From Allodiplogaster sudhausi (taxonomy: Eukaryota; Nematoda; Chromadorea; Rhabditida; Diplogasteridae): 64,000 bases of DNA. The notes beneath the pieces are model-generated. The model was not told the origin of the DNA, did not search any database, and saw only the letters and a program-made list of their open reading frames with translations. A program made the position numbers and the translations under genes. The DNA is taken from positions 95,001 to 159,000 of the forward strand of contig CALZFC010000101.1 of assembly GCA_945643635.1 (NCBI GenBank), read 5' to 3'. This document shows, piece after piece, positions 24,221 to 34,269 of this stretch. Every line of letters starts with the position of its first letter. Positions within the stretch are counted from its first letter, which is position 1.

Positions 24221-25247
24221 TGCAGTCGATGGAATGAGGAAGAAATGTAATTTCTTCAAGATTTACATCGTAGTTAGTTGTGGCCACGTGTCGTATCTCT
24301 ATTGGCTGTCACAAGTCACGTGACATTCTTAAATTCGCCATTGCCTAATTAGACTACATGTTTTATTTATATTTCATTTATTCCGGCGAGCTCACATCAC
24401 TTCGCCCTAATGTATACTTCTCGAGCGGTGGTCTTCTACTTTCTCATTCTCTCTCTACTTCTTCTTATCTCTCGTCCGCTTCGCCCTCTTCACACATAAC
24501 AATCTACATAAACCAGAAATGCACTTGTCCAAGTACACAGGTTCTTTGAGCGAGGGATGATTTCAATTGTCATGAAAAATAGTTGCTCGGCTGAATTCAT
24601 GCGATTCTTCACTTTGGATATCATGGATGGCTGGTATGAGAAGTTGCGCCATTCTTGCAACAAACTCTTTTGGCGGCCGGCTGCTTCAGCAGTCGACTTT
24701 TGCCCATTTCGACCTACATAGTTCACTACTTTGCACCAAAAGTTCAAGCCACAGGAATTCTAATTTCATTAGGATACCATCTCTCATTTCCTCCTTTCAA
24801 ATTTCTCTTTCAAGATTTGATTTCTGTTTCTTTCTCCCCCTCGCTCGTTCTTTATTTCACTCTTTTCTCTGATACTTTCCCTTTTACTTCAATCTCTTCT
24901 TTTCTTGTGTTTTTCTTCGGCTTATCTTCAAACGAAAGCTTCTCCAATTTCTCTTCCGAGCTCCCTTTAACTTTGTCCTGCCCTTTAACACTTGCTGTTC
25001 TGTATTATTGTTAAAAAAACGTTGGCAATGTGCTAAAACAATTCATATATATGTACATAATAAAGCTTTACGAGAAATGCAGGGTAAGGAAAAAAGAGCT
25101 AGAGCTTGATGATTTCGCGACAGAATCTTAACAAGATGAAGATTTTGAGAATAAAATTTGAATGTTACAAATTTTTGCCACGAGTCAATCACTTTGCGAG
25201 CTGAAAGCAAAACAATTGCTTTTTATATTAATAATTGCAAAAAGTGT
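24221..25247. other. Intergenic, nothing recognised
   Basis: Upstream flank of the 24220 gene. It contains pyrimidine-rich stretches (about 24440-24480 and 24780-24960) and no frame with convincing splice structure or family resemblance on either strand. Confidence 0.6.
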
Positions 25248-25679
25248 TAATGTCTGTCCGCGACAGAAGACGGCGTGTACGAAGTCGCCAATGGTGACTG
25301 CGATGCAGTTCGTGTTCGAGGAACGCTGCAATTCACTCGTGTATTCTCTGGCAATTTGGCTTTAGAAAATTTGCATATTCAGTTTTGTACCAATTAACAT
25401 AATTAATTATAATAAGCTGAAGGATTCACACTGTCCAGGTAATTGGAATTAATTTTATAATCAAAAAATTACATGAGCTGCGAACATGGTGCTAATTTGA
25501 AAAATCAGGGATGCTAATTAAAAAAAAAAGGTTGATGCTGATCCACTCGTAGACGAATCCGCATTTTGTATGAGAAGATGCGTGTATGAGAATGAGGATG
25601 TCGGAGAGGGTGGGGCCGTCATCCTCGTTGCTCTTCTGGAGGTGGCAAGAGGGCGCCGCCAGAACATGCCCCAACTCTA
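25248..25679 (-). CDS. Possible two-exon gene fragment, unidentified
   Basis: Candidate exons 25547-25679 and 25248-25325 (TAA at 25248-25250) join in phase. The first reads 'ELGHVLAAPSCHLQKSNED' and 'TLSDILILIHASSHTKC'; the second is a Ser/Thr-rich tail ('RTRTASQSPLATSYTP'). No start exon was found, the plus strand of the larger exon is also open, and no family is recognised. It may be spurious. Confidence 0.3.
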
Positions 25680-26442
25680 CTGACGCCTCGCCAGGTGACA
25701 AGGAACAATTGAACACGAAGGGTTAGTGGTCTGCTTAGCTACTTTCCTCACACACCACGATGACGTTTCCACTGCTCGTATCACGGAAGGCGCTACCTAA
25801 GACTCGCGAGGGCTACTCGAGGCAAGAGACGAAGACATCCTCTCAGAGTGGGTGGAGCGAGAAGCGGGGAATCTGGAGGCCGATCACCTTCTGCCATGAA
25901 TAAGCTATAAGTATTCCTTTCATATATTTCTCATTAAAAAAAAGTTGACTTTGTTCTCATCGCAAGTTGTAGCGGACATTTTTCAGAAGAAGCAACCGCC
26001 CGCTGCCGGTGAGATGAATAAAGTGATGCTGCTTGCAAGACAACTCTGGAATAAACACAAGTGGAGAATCGGAGAAGGGGTGAAGGATGGAGTTGTTTCG
26101 AAAGTACAAAGGAATAGTGCATATATTTATATATGATAAGCTTCTTACGTGGTATATCTCCATTTACACGACAGTTGAAACTGAATGGGTTTAGTGCAAT
26201 TTATATTCATTTTGTGAAAGCTTAATTTATTCTGACGACGTGCGAGATGCACAAGTTTTGCTTAAGCGGACAAAGAACGAACCAATTTTGCATATTCCCG
26301 TGTTAAACACCGAAAGAATGCACGTCGGCGAATCACATAAAAGGCCGTTTTTTATCAGCTCTTCGTTCACTCCCTCTCAGTTCTTCTCGCGCAGTTGGTC
26401 GTCTTCAACGGCTTTGCTCGACTCTTAACGGGACTAACAGCG
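25680..26442. other. Intergenic, nothing firmly recognised
   Basis: A 48-codon frame from about 25761 to 25904 on the plus strand and an exon-like piece at 25987-26008 ('KKQPPAA' between AG and GT) were seen. The latter does not join in phase to the phosphatase gene. Neither is called. Confidence 0.45.
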
Positions 26443-28414
26443 ATGTCGACTTCCGAGGTTCTCTCCAAATCCATTCCCCAATAATCTTTCAATTTAATAA
26501 TCTCTTGTTTAGAATCCTGGCGCGCCGGCCGAGCAGCCCCAGGCTGAGCAAAACGCGCAGACAGCGCCTCCAGTCCCCGCGAACCAGGAGAAGCCAAAGG
26601 AGGAGCCACCCAAGGCAACATAATTATAATTCGGATTTTGTGGTGGAGATAAATAACTATGGAAATTTTGGAGACCTTCTTAGTAATGATGTAAAAATGG
26701 TCGACGGTTGTGGTTTCTTCTTAGGGTGGCGAACCATCCGCCTCTAACGTGATTCAATTGACAAGATCATAAAATGCTTCTGAATATTCTAGTAGAAATG
26801 GGAAGCATTTCCAGGTGTTCCTGACCACTGACGAGTGGGTCGTTGTCGTGGCCAAACGACTGGAAGGTCCCACTTCAAAAGTGTATTAATGATGTGTATT
26901 AAAAAGAATTCTTCTTCTTCAGAAATCAGGACGAACCCCGCGCTGACGGCGGCTCATATCCTGCACGTGTATGAAGTGGCGAAGATCATCCAGCTCGTGA
27001 CGCCCATTCTCATGGAGGACAGCTCCCTTGCTGAGTGCCCGCTTCCTGCGAAGATTGTCGGGGACATCCACGGCCAGTTCGGGGTGAGGCTCGTAATGAA
27101 ACATCGTTAAGTGACGGAAAATGATCTGCTCCCTCCTGTTCCAGCATCTGCAGCAGCTGCTGGACATGATCGGCCGCGTCCCTGAGCAGCGACTGCTCTT
27201 CCTCGGTGACTACGTGGACCGAGGACCCCACTCCGTCGAGGTCAGGCCAGGCCGCTTACCAACCGTTCTTCTCTACATTCTCATTTACTTTTCGATTCAA
27301 TAATGAAAGCAATCATTTCAGGTCGTACTGTACCTGTTCTGCCTGAAGATCCGCTACCCGCAGAGCATCTTCCTCCTTCGTGGCAACCACGAGACCGCCC
27401 TCGTCAACAAGGTCTACGGCTTCTGGGGCGAGCTCAACCAGAAGTTCGGCTACCCCGGGTGAGGCATTCGCTCATTCGCCATTCCATGACTTGTTCTTTC
27501 TAAACTTTTATTTCACAGTTGAATTTCGTTTAGGAATGGTCTGTGGTGGGACTTCAACGCCGTCTTCAACCGCCTTCCCCTGGCTGGCCTCGTCGGGAAC
27601 CGGGTTAGAATAAATTGAAACTAACAATATGATATTGATATTGTTATCATACTTCAGATTCTGTGCATGCACGGCGGACTGTCGCCCGATCTGAACTCCC
27701 TCAACGTCATCCGCAACATCGTCCGTCCCTGCGAGCCCCTCGACAGCGGCCTCCTCATCGATCTGATCTGGGCCGACCCCACCAACAGGGTCGGCATTCC
27801 TCCGATTGATCCTTTGGAGTACTTCCTCATTTCATTCTCAGGGCGAAGGATGGTTCCAGTCGATCCGCGGGATGAGCTACGTCTTCGGCAAGGCGGTCGT
27901 CAACAAGGCCTGCCAGAATCTCGGCATCGACCTCATCGTCCGCGCTCACCAGGCAAGACAATTATATCTTATCGCTTCGAATTAAAAAAAAAGAAATTTT
28001 CAAATTAGAAATAAAAAAAAACATAAATAATAAAACATAAAGTACAATGCAACAAAAAAAGATTTGAGGTGGTCCAAGACGGCTACGAGTTCATGGTGGG
28101 CCGCAAGCTGATCACCGTCTTCTCCGCGCCCAACTACTGCGGCCAGTTCAGCAACGCCGCAGCCGTGGTGTGCGTCTCCGAGGATCTTCAGGTTTATTAT
28201 GCTTTTCTTTCTTTTTAGTAATAGAGAGCCGTTCTAATCTTTTCTTGTCTTGCAGATCTCCTTCCAGCAGATGACTGTCCCCTTGCCTGAGGGAAGCCGC
28301 GCCCGTCCGGCCCCCGTCGTGGCTGCCGAGGTCTGCCAGGTCGCCTCGCCCACTGCCCAGACAGCCCCGCCCGCTCCCCAGACTCCGCTCGCCCAGCCTG
28401 CTAAGGGTGCCTGA
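26443..28414 (+). CDS. PP1-like serine/threonine phosphatase, divergent
   Basis: Twelve exons: 26443-26457 (ATG), 26513-26614, 26725-26748, 26815-26882, 26930-27083, 27145-27240, 27322-27458, 27534-27603, 27658-27789, 27842-27952, 28069-28191, 28256-28414 (TGA); 396 residues, all phases close. The core has every PPP metal and catalytic motif: GDIHG (114-118), GDYVDRG (142-148), RGNHE (173-177), MHGGLSPD (His 227), RAHQ (His 302) and SAPNYCGQF (322 on). The N-terminus is a Pro/Gln/Glu-rich extension of about 45 residues and the C-terminus is Pro/Ala-rich, both unlike canonical PP1. '[15 protein letters not shown]' and 'DLIWADPTN' match nematode PP1-like paralogues. Two introns (after 26614 and 27952) begin with GC. 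AATAAA at 28492. Dephosphorylates Ser/Thr residues in the cytosol or nucleus; partners unknown. Confidence 0.9.
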
Positions 28415-28491
28415 AGCAGTCGAAGAAGCCCCGCCTCTTCCTCTCTTCTTCACTCCTGCGTCTCTGCTCTTCTCTCCTATCCAAAGCAAGC

Positions 28492-28497
28492 AATAAA
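28492..28497 (+). terminator. Poly(A) signal of the PP1-like gene
   Basis: AATAAA 78 bp after the stop codon, followed by a T-rich stretch. Confidence 0.75.
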
Positions 28498-28499
28498 GT

Positions 28500-29377
28500 G
28501 CGAGTGAGACTACTCGTTTTGAATAACAAATGACAAATATCACTGGGCATATATTTATCAGAAATGAAGAACAAAATGCAACAAAAAAAAATGTAAAGTA
28601 AATAAATATAATAAAAATTGTAAAGGAAAATAGGCTGCTCTTATTGTTAGTTGGCCCGCGTTTCGGGGGATCAGAAGGAATCCATTCTTCACGCTCTCCG
28701 AGCGAAAATAAATGGCGACTTTTGGCTTCCGGACCGGGGGGTAATAAAAGGTGAAAAGAAGTTTTTTTTTTCGGTTTTTTTTTCGAGAATTCTTAGTAGA
28801 TGACGCAGCGAACAATTGACTTTATTTCGGGTTTTGGTCTGGAAAGTGTGCCGACTTTCATAGTTCTACTTGTAAGTCATCCCCCAGGGTGCCGTAAATT
28901 TTTGCTCCGTTGTTCCTATGTTACATTCAATAGCTCTAATGGTAAGTTCAGTGGGCGTCGAGCTGAGTCTAGAACCCTGAAGGCCGAGATACCCTCTTTT
29001 CGTGTCCCGCTTTTTTACCTCTTTAGGGTCTGCCCTACATAAAAGTTGCTCAGTAACTTTAGCCATTCCAAATGTCCAGTCAGGGTTGCATTTTTTGGAC
29101 CACTAAGGATACTTTAGAGATCACTAATTTATTTTTGAGCGAAGTTCAAATTTGCAAAGTGCTAATTTGCATAGATAGATTTGTAAATTCTCACCCAATA
29201 ATGAGGGGGAAATCGCTAATGGTAAGTAGCAAATTGCGAACACAGTACTGGCAAATTTTCATGAGTTTTTCAAAGTATAATAAAAGCAAGGAAATTCTTG
29301 GTCCCATGGTTTCTGCATATAAGAAGAGATCCTTTCGTCGCTCTTATGAACAAATATAAATATCGTCTATTTGGCTT
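28500..29377. other. Intergenic, nothing recognised
   Basis: AT-rich with no coding frame that resembles a known family. Short blocks such as 'cagggttgcattttttggac' and 'ttgcaaagtgctaatttgc' look like decayed repeat sequence but have no partner in this window. Confidence 0.5.
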
Positions 29378-29520
29378 CCTGGAAGGGATTGAATAAAAAT
29401 AGAGAAATCGCAAGTAGTACAAAGAATTTTTTTGGAGAAATCCGGAAAGGAAATGAGAATTCTTTATACTACTTGTGATTTCTCAACTTTTATTCGATCC
29501 CTGCCCGTGAACCAAATGGA
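29378..29520. repeat. Imperfect inverted repeat (hairpin) of about 60-bp arms
   Basis: Left arm includes 'gggattgaataaaaatag' then 'gagaaatcgcaagtagta'; the right arm read in reverse complement gives 'gggatcgaataaaagttg' then 'gagaaatcacaagtagta'. Arms of roughly 55-60 bp with several mismatches flank a short purine-rich loop. It could be a small foldback element or a structured transcript. Confidence 0.75.
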
Positions 29521-29589
29521 CGGCATTTATGTTAGCGCCGAAAGCTTGAATAAAGAGTTGTTCCTGATCGACGGAAGGTGATACATATG

Positions 29590-30068
29590 TATGTATGTAC
29601 ATTCTCCCACGGCCGACTTCAACTCGACCAGAGAGCTGGCTTGACATTATAGACTGGGAGATTAGAAGATTTCGAGTCATCCTATAAAGAGTGGAAGATG
29701 AAGTCGCTGCGAACGAAATAACCATCAAAGCGACAAACGAAGAGATCGAGGGAATCGAAACTCAACTCCGCGAACTCCGACACGAAGAAAGGCGACTGGA
29801 AATGAGAATCGTGGAGCTGATTCGGGAAGTTGCCAGCAGAGTGGAGAGAACACCTGGACTGGAAGGCTGGCAGCTTCCCCCCGCCGCGGGCGGATCTCCC
29901 CTCCCCCCCTCCTCCTTAGACATGCTTGTTCGGTCATAAGTGTTAGTGTAAGTCCGAGTGATTACTGATAAAACTACATATATGTGAGTAGTCCAGTGGT
30001 GACACCACAGACACACATGTACATTCTCCCACGGTCGGCTTCTACTCGACCGGAAAGCCGGGCGTGAC
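29590..30068 (+). mobile_element. Scrambled LTR-retrotransposon remnant, family A
   Basis: An LTR 3' end ('ccacggccgacttcaactcg' to 'gagctggcttgaca') at about 29600-29646 is followed by coiled-coil ORF sequence (about 29691-29820: 'IEGIETQLRELRHEERR'). That ORF fuses at about 29823 to the interior of another LTR ('gggaagttgccagcag' to 'ggcagcttccccccgccgc'), which ends at about 30068 with 'cgtgaca'. The polypurine tract and first roughly 60 bp of the second LTR are deleted. Confidence 0.65.
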
Positions 30069-30548
30069 AATAGTGAGTAGACACTAGGAAGTCCCTCAAG
30101 TGCCTGCCAGTCAGTCTGGAGAGCATCAAACGACTAGCAGGGGCCCCGGGCCACTGATCTCCCCACCATGTATCACATCTCTCTGTTTGTCCTCAAATAT
30201 GTAACTAATAAACGTTACCTCAGATGCTCTTTGGTAAGTACCGTCAAGGGTGAGATCCGTGCCCTACAAATATGTACATACATACATACATATATGTACA
30301 TGTGGGACGGTACAGCGAACTCGTCATGACAAGCTGAAGAACGCAAAATCTAAAGTGACGCGATCTCTCTATTCTCCATCTTATTACCCCTCTCCCTCTC
30401 CTTACGCGTCTAACTCTCAGTCTCTCTCATTCTGCCTCACCATCACTCCTCCTCCAGCGAAATCTTGGCCCCTAGGGGGCAGCTCCGCCACCTCGGGGGG
30501 GGGGGGTGTGAGACCCTCTTCAAGTGCCTGCCAGCGAGTAGTAAGTAA
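30069..30548. other. Intergenic repeat debris
   Basis: Contains two related segments ('ctcaagtgcctgccag' near 30095 and 'ttcaagtgcctgccag' near 30520) and an ATAC-rich stretch at 30272-30300. A G-run lies at about 30497-30508. No gene recognised. Confidence 0.5.
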
Positions 30549-30646
30549 GTTGAATCGAGCATGTGCAGTGGAAGGAACTTAAGCCTCTGTCAAGGAAAGT
30601 CCAGCCAGGAAGGTCACGAGAAAACAGTGGAAATGATGGATTTCAT
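30549..30646 (-). pseudogene. Broken copy of the cysteine-rich secreted gene (copy 0)
   Basis: Minus strand. The start region (ATG at 30644-30646) reads as the family signal peptide ('MKSIISTV') but a 1-bp deletion within 'gagaaaacag' shifts frame. A deletion then joins it to a piece of exon 1 further down ('gcagtggaaggaact'). Exons 2 and 3 are missing. It faces copy 1, so it is the decayed partner of a divergent pair. Confidence 0.75.
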
Positions 30647-31147
30647 TGCTGTGGAATGAAGCTGAGCCGGGTGGTGGACTGTCCCCTCCCCCCCCCCTCA
30701 ATGGCATTTTTATATTATCCTAAGATCCCTCGAACAAGAGCACAAGTGAGAACATTAAGTGTCAAGCGGAAGAACAAACAGATCGAATGTCTCTGACGGG
30801 CCTGTTGACTTATGAACAAATTTTGTTGAGACACAAACAAAAATACTAAAATTTGATACCAACGAGCTCAAAATATATATGTACATATCTCAAATTAGAG
30901 AGAACTGCCTATTTTCACTCACGATCTTTAGAGATGAAAGTAAGTATGAAATTGCGAGCTCACTCTGAGGTCAAGGCACGAGGATATCCGTGTGATGTAC
31001 GCTTGAGATATTGTTTGCTCGTCCTCTTCACTCTCACCTTCAAGAAGTTCCCTGAGGATATCGCGAGGGTTTAATGTCATAGTCGGTAATATAAAAGTGC
31101 CATTAACCGGGACAGTCCACCACCCGGCTCAGCTTTACTCCACAGCA
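30647..31147. promoter_or_regulatory. Divergent promoter spacer, in inverted orientation relative to the others
   Basis: Holds the same spacer as 51572-52073 and 58516-59017 but reversed. Next to the broken minus copy it carries the 'ttatcctaagatccct' side that elsewhere adjoins plus copies, and next to copy 1 the 'gcgagggtttaatgtc' side that elsewhere adjoins minus copies. TATAAAA at 31090-31096 is 58 bp from the copy 1 ATG. Confidence 0.7.
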
Positions 31148-31759
31148 ATGAAATCCATCACTTCCACTGTTCTTCTCGTGACCTTCCTGGCTGGACTTTC
31201 CTTGGCAGCTACGCAAGTCCCCCAGAAGTCTCTTCAATCTTCAACACCCTCTCCCCAGACTCCGGCAGTTCCTTCCGCTGCTGTTGCTCGCTTCAACTCC
31301 TTCACCACAAAGCCGTCTTCGTTGGCCGGGAGAGACAAGCGATGCTGTGGTTGCTGTGGCGGTTGCTGCAATAACTGCTGCAACAATTGCTGCAATAACG
31401 TGAGAGTCCTTTGAATATCTTTGAATGAGTCCTAAAAAAGGGAATTCAGTGCTGCAACCACTGTTGCTGCTGCAAGAAGTGCTGTTGTTGTTGCTGCAAA
31501 AAGTGTTGCTGCTGCCACAACTGCTGCTGTGGCAACCGCAACTGCTGCTGCAATAACTGCTGCAACAACTGCTGCTGCTGTCCCTGCTGCGGATGTGGAT
31601 GTGGATGCTGCGGATGCGGGTAAGGTTTAGTCTGACTCTTGGCATCTTCAAGGACTTACACTGAAATGCTGCAGTTGCTGCCCTTGCTGCTGCAAGCGCC
31701 GCAAGCGACGAGATTGCACGGCAGCCAAGCTATCGGGACTTCCTCAGGAGTCCGCTTGA
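31148..31759 (+). CDS. Secreted ultra-cysteine-rich protein, copy 1
   Basis: Exons 31148-31399, 31450-31619, 31675-31759 (TGA); 168 residues, phases close. Residues 1-20 are a signal peptide ('MKSITSTVLLVTFLAGLSLA'), 21-61 a Ser/Thr/Pro-rich pro-region, and 62-65 RDKR, a furin-type site. The predicted mature part (66-168) has 51 cysteines in 103 residues: CC pairs and runs of 2-6 Cys separated by NN, KK, HN or G ('CCGCCGGCCNNCCNNCC', 'KKCCCCCCKKCCCCHNCCC'), then 'CCPCCCKRRKRRDC' and a Cys-free tail. Cys codons are mostly TGC, so exon 2 is close to a TGC triplet repeat. TATAAAA is 58 bp before ATG; AATAAA at 31825-31830. No family recognised; a disulfide-crosslinked matrix or metal-binding role is only inference. 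Confidence 0.85.
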
Positions 31760-32551
31760 AATGCTAAAATTCTCTTCTCAGCAAGTTTAACAATATTGAC
31801 AGTAATTTATTTACCCTTCTCTTGAATAAAGTTTTTCAACAAGGAAGTTTTAATGTTGTTTTAAAGATAGCAATTATTGTTTTAAGAAGACAACTGTGAG
31901 TTTCTGAACTACCGAATATTAACACAACGTTTTCTATTCAGAGCCATTGAAATGACTATCTTGATAGATTTCATAGTCACATTTCGACATCATTTCATTT
32001 TCCTGCAAAGCGAGATCTCAGTAAGCGGAATCCTCCATTTCATTGTGCACGACCATATGAGCACAGAATCTGACGTTTCAATCTTCAGTCTCAGGACTCA
32101 ATTCCTGAGAATTATTTGAGGAACCACTAGAAGACTCAGCGATGGCAGCTTTTTATTTTATTTTTATTCATCTGACCATAAGGCGACATCTTTGAACCAG
32201 TATACATATATGACATGTACATAAATATATTTACATATGTAGTAAGTGGATAGGTCAATGACAACAGTTGTTTATGAGACACGCTCTATCCACATACATA
32301 AATGTTTGGATCATTGCGGATATGTCGATTCGGATTAGAAATGGCACGGCGTTCGACTACAAAGAAAGAGCAAAAGTCGCTTTCGGCTTGCGCCAACGAG
32401 CGAAGTCTGCCGATGATATGATATGAATAATTGGCATTCGTGGGCACTCTGAGGAATCGAGAGAGGAGGGGATAGGGAATGGGTAGAAAGGATGGTCTTG
32501 AGATGATTGGGAAAATGGGGTCGGCGAAAGAGGTGGGGAAGAAGAGACAAT

Positions 32552-32873
32552 TCAGAGATTGCAGCGCGTCCCGTTCACCTCGCGCCCCTTGAAGCGCCAG
32601 ACGTCATCGAAGTCGATGTCGATCGCGTTCGCGTCGTTGCCATACCTCAGAGAGATCGATCAGTCGAGAGAGAGAAAGAGTGAGAGAGAGAAAGAGAGAG
32701 AAAGAAAGAGAAAGAGAGAGAGAGAAAGAGAGAAAGAGAAAGAGAATGTACTTCTTGAATCTCTGTCGTGCCATGTCGATGATCTCCTTGGATATCTCGT
32801 TCTGCGACGTGCCACTCAACGTATCGGCAGAGGTCGTCGTTCGCGTAATGGCACGAGATCGCCTTGCGGAAAC
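32552..32873 (-). pseudogene. Phytanoyl-CoA dioxygenase, last two exons, frameshifted (unit I)
   Basis: Exons 32752-32873 and 32552-32645 (TGA 32552-32554) encode the C-terminus ('KAISCHYANDD' and 'DDVWRFKGREVNGTRCNL'). Compared with units III and IV, 5 bp are missing at about 32817-32820 ('cactcaacgtatc' here, 'cactcacgtccacgtatc' there), which shifts frame. The preceding exon present in unit III is absent because the block beyond 33286 is different. Not functional. Confidence 0.85.
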
Positions 32874-33065
32874 CTTCAATTATCAGCTCTCGATTGATAT
32901 TTTGAGCGCGTGAAAGAAATGCATTTAGATTATTTTCATGCTGGCTTACAGAACGAATGTGTTCTTTTTCTGATCACTGACTAATAGTTGATTCTTTCAC
33001 TCTCTCTCTCTCTCTCTCCTTCTCTTTCTCTCTTTTCACTATCTCTCCTTCTTTCTCTTCACTCT

Positions 33066-33102
<37 letters not shown>

Positions 33103-33410
33103 TCTCTCTCTCTTTTCACTATCTCTCCTTCTTTCTCTTCACTCTCCTTCTCTCTCTCTCTCTCCCTGTTCTAGTTGTTCCCCACGCTGGCATCATTTAC
33201 TCGCTTCACAGCGACAGCAGCTTGCCTGTTCTTACAGAGAAGGCTTACTACTTCGCCGTTCCGCTTCATTCCTTATCAAAAGAACGATAAACCAAACTTT
33301 TATTTTTTTTCTAGTGCTATCAAGGATTATCAAGAAAACATTAAAGGAAGTATCGTTTTGCATTAAAATATAGGATAAATGAACATATTTAAAGGAACAA
33401 AAATACTCAC

Positions 33411-33985
33411 AAAATCGGAGAGCTCCACCACGTCCGCCACTGCCAGGAATCCGCCGCCAAGAAGCCACGGCGAGGTCCGAACACCAGCAGGACCTCCACC
33501 AACTCCTGAATGCGCTTATCTTTCATTTATCTATAAATTTCTTTTAAATTATAGAAACAACGAAAACCGTTGGCGTGATTTTCAACGCGGTTCTGAAAAG
33601 GCCGAGGCGGGGTATAACTATGAATGATTTTAAAAACTGTCATTTCCCAAGGATTCGATAATAGCCTAAGACTAAGAAAACAAATGAACAGGCTTTTCAA
33701 TGTGTGAGGAAATGATTTTGGAAAAAAATACTGAAAATATAAAATTGCTGAAGTAAGTATACGAATTTCAACGTGAAATATTAACGATAGTTAATGCACC
33801 AATCAAGAGAAAACATATTAAATATTTAAATCGCTGGGAATACTGGCAGCATCAACTAACAGATGGATCCACTTATGAAGAAAAGAATTAAAAGCAAACC
33901 AGGCTCGGATGTCAAAAGAAGTTGATCTTGCTGTGCGCGCCGCTGCGCTATCTCGCTCCAGCAATCGCCGAGACGAACAGCGAGC
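33411..33985 (-). pseudogene. Unidentified two-exon gene fragment (unit I)
   Basis: Exons 33900-33985 and 33411-33505 join in phase, with acceptor AG and donor GT at each edge: 'LAVRLGDCWSEIAQRR' then 'SPWLLGGGFLAVADVVELSDF'. The last stretch loosely recalls the C-terminal helix of glutathione S-transferases (pattern xxxADxxxxxxF), but this is a guess. The gene would continue below 33411 but sequence there switches to the dioxygenase intron at the 33286 breakpoint, so the fragment is truncated. No start exon found. Confidence 0.4.
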
Positions 33986-34269
33986 CTGATAATAAAAGAA
34001 CAACGTTGCATATTCAGCATATTTAATAATGTTAATCTTATTACTCATTCGTGAAAAAGGAATGACAAACGTACTAAGGCATAAAAATTGCAACAGAAAC
34101 TTGCATGAATCAGCATTAACAAATCAGCTTTTTACTCCCAGAAGCGGGATGAATAAGTTGAACGTTTCAATTACTTACTATTAGAAGAAGAGTCTCCAGT
34201 CATCCCTCGCGAGCGCAAAGAGCAGCTTCGGCTGCCTACGCGGCCCGGGACGACTCCCGCTTTCTAACT

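Noticed and set aside
31241..31651. Long minus-strand frame rich in Ser/Cys/Asn opposite each cysteine-rich gene
   Set aside because: It is the antisense of TGC repeats, runs through both introns, and lacks a signal peptide or splice logic; the plus-strand gene explains the conservation.
34204..34266. Third exon for the unidentified fragment ('KLLFALARDDWRLFF')
   Set aside because: The phase that would join it to 33985 contains a stop just before the donor.
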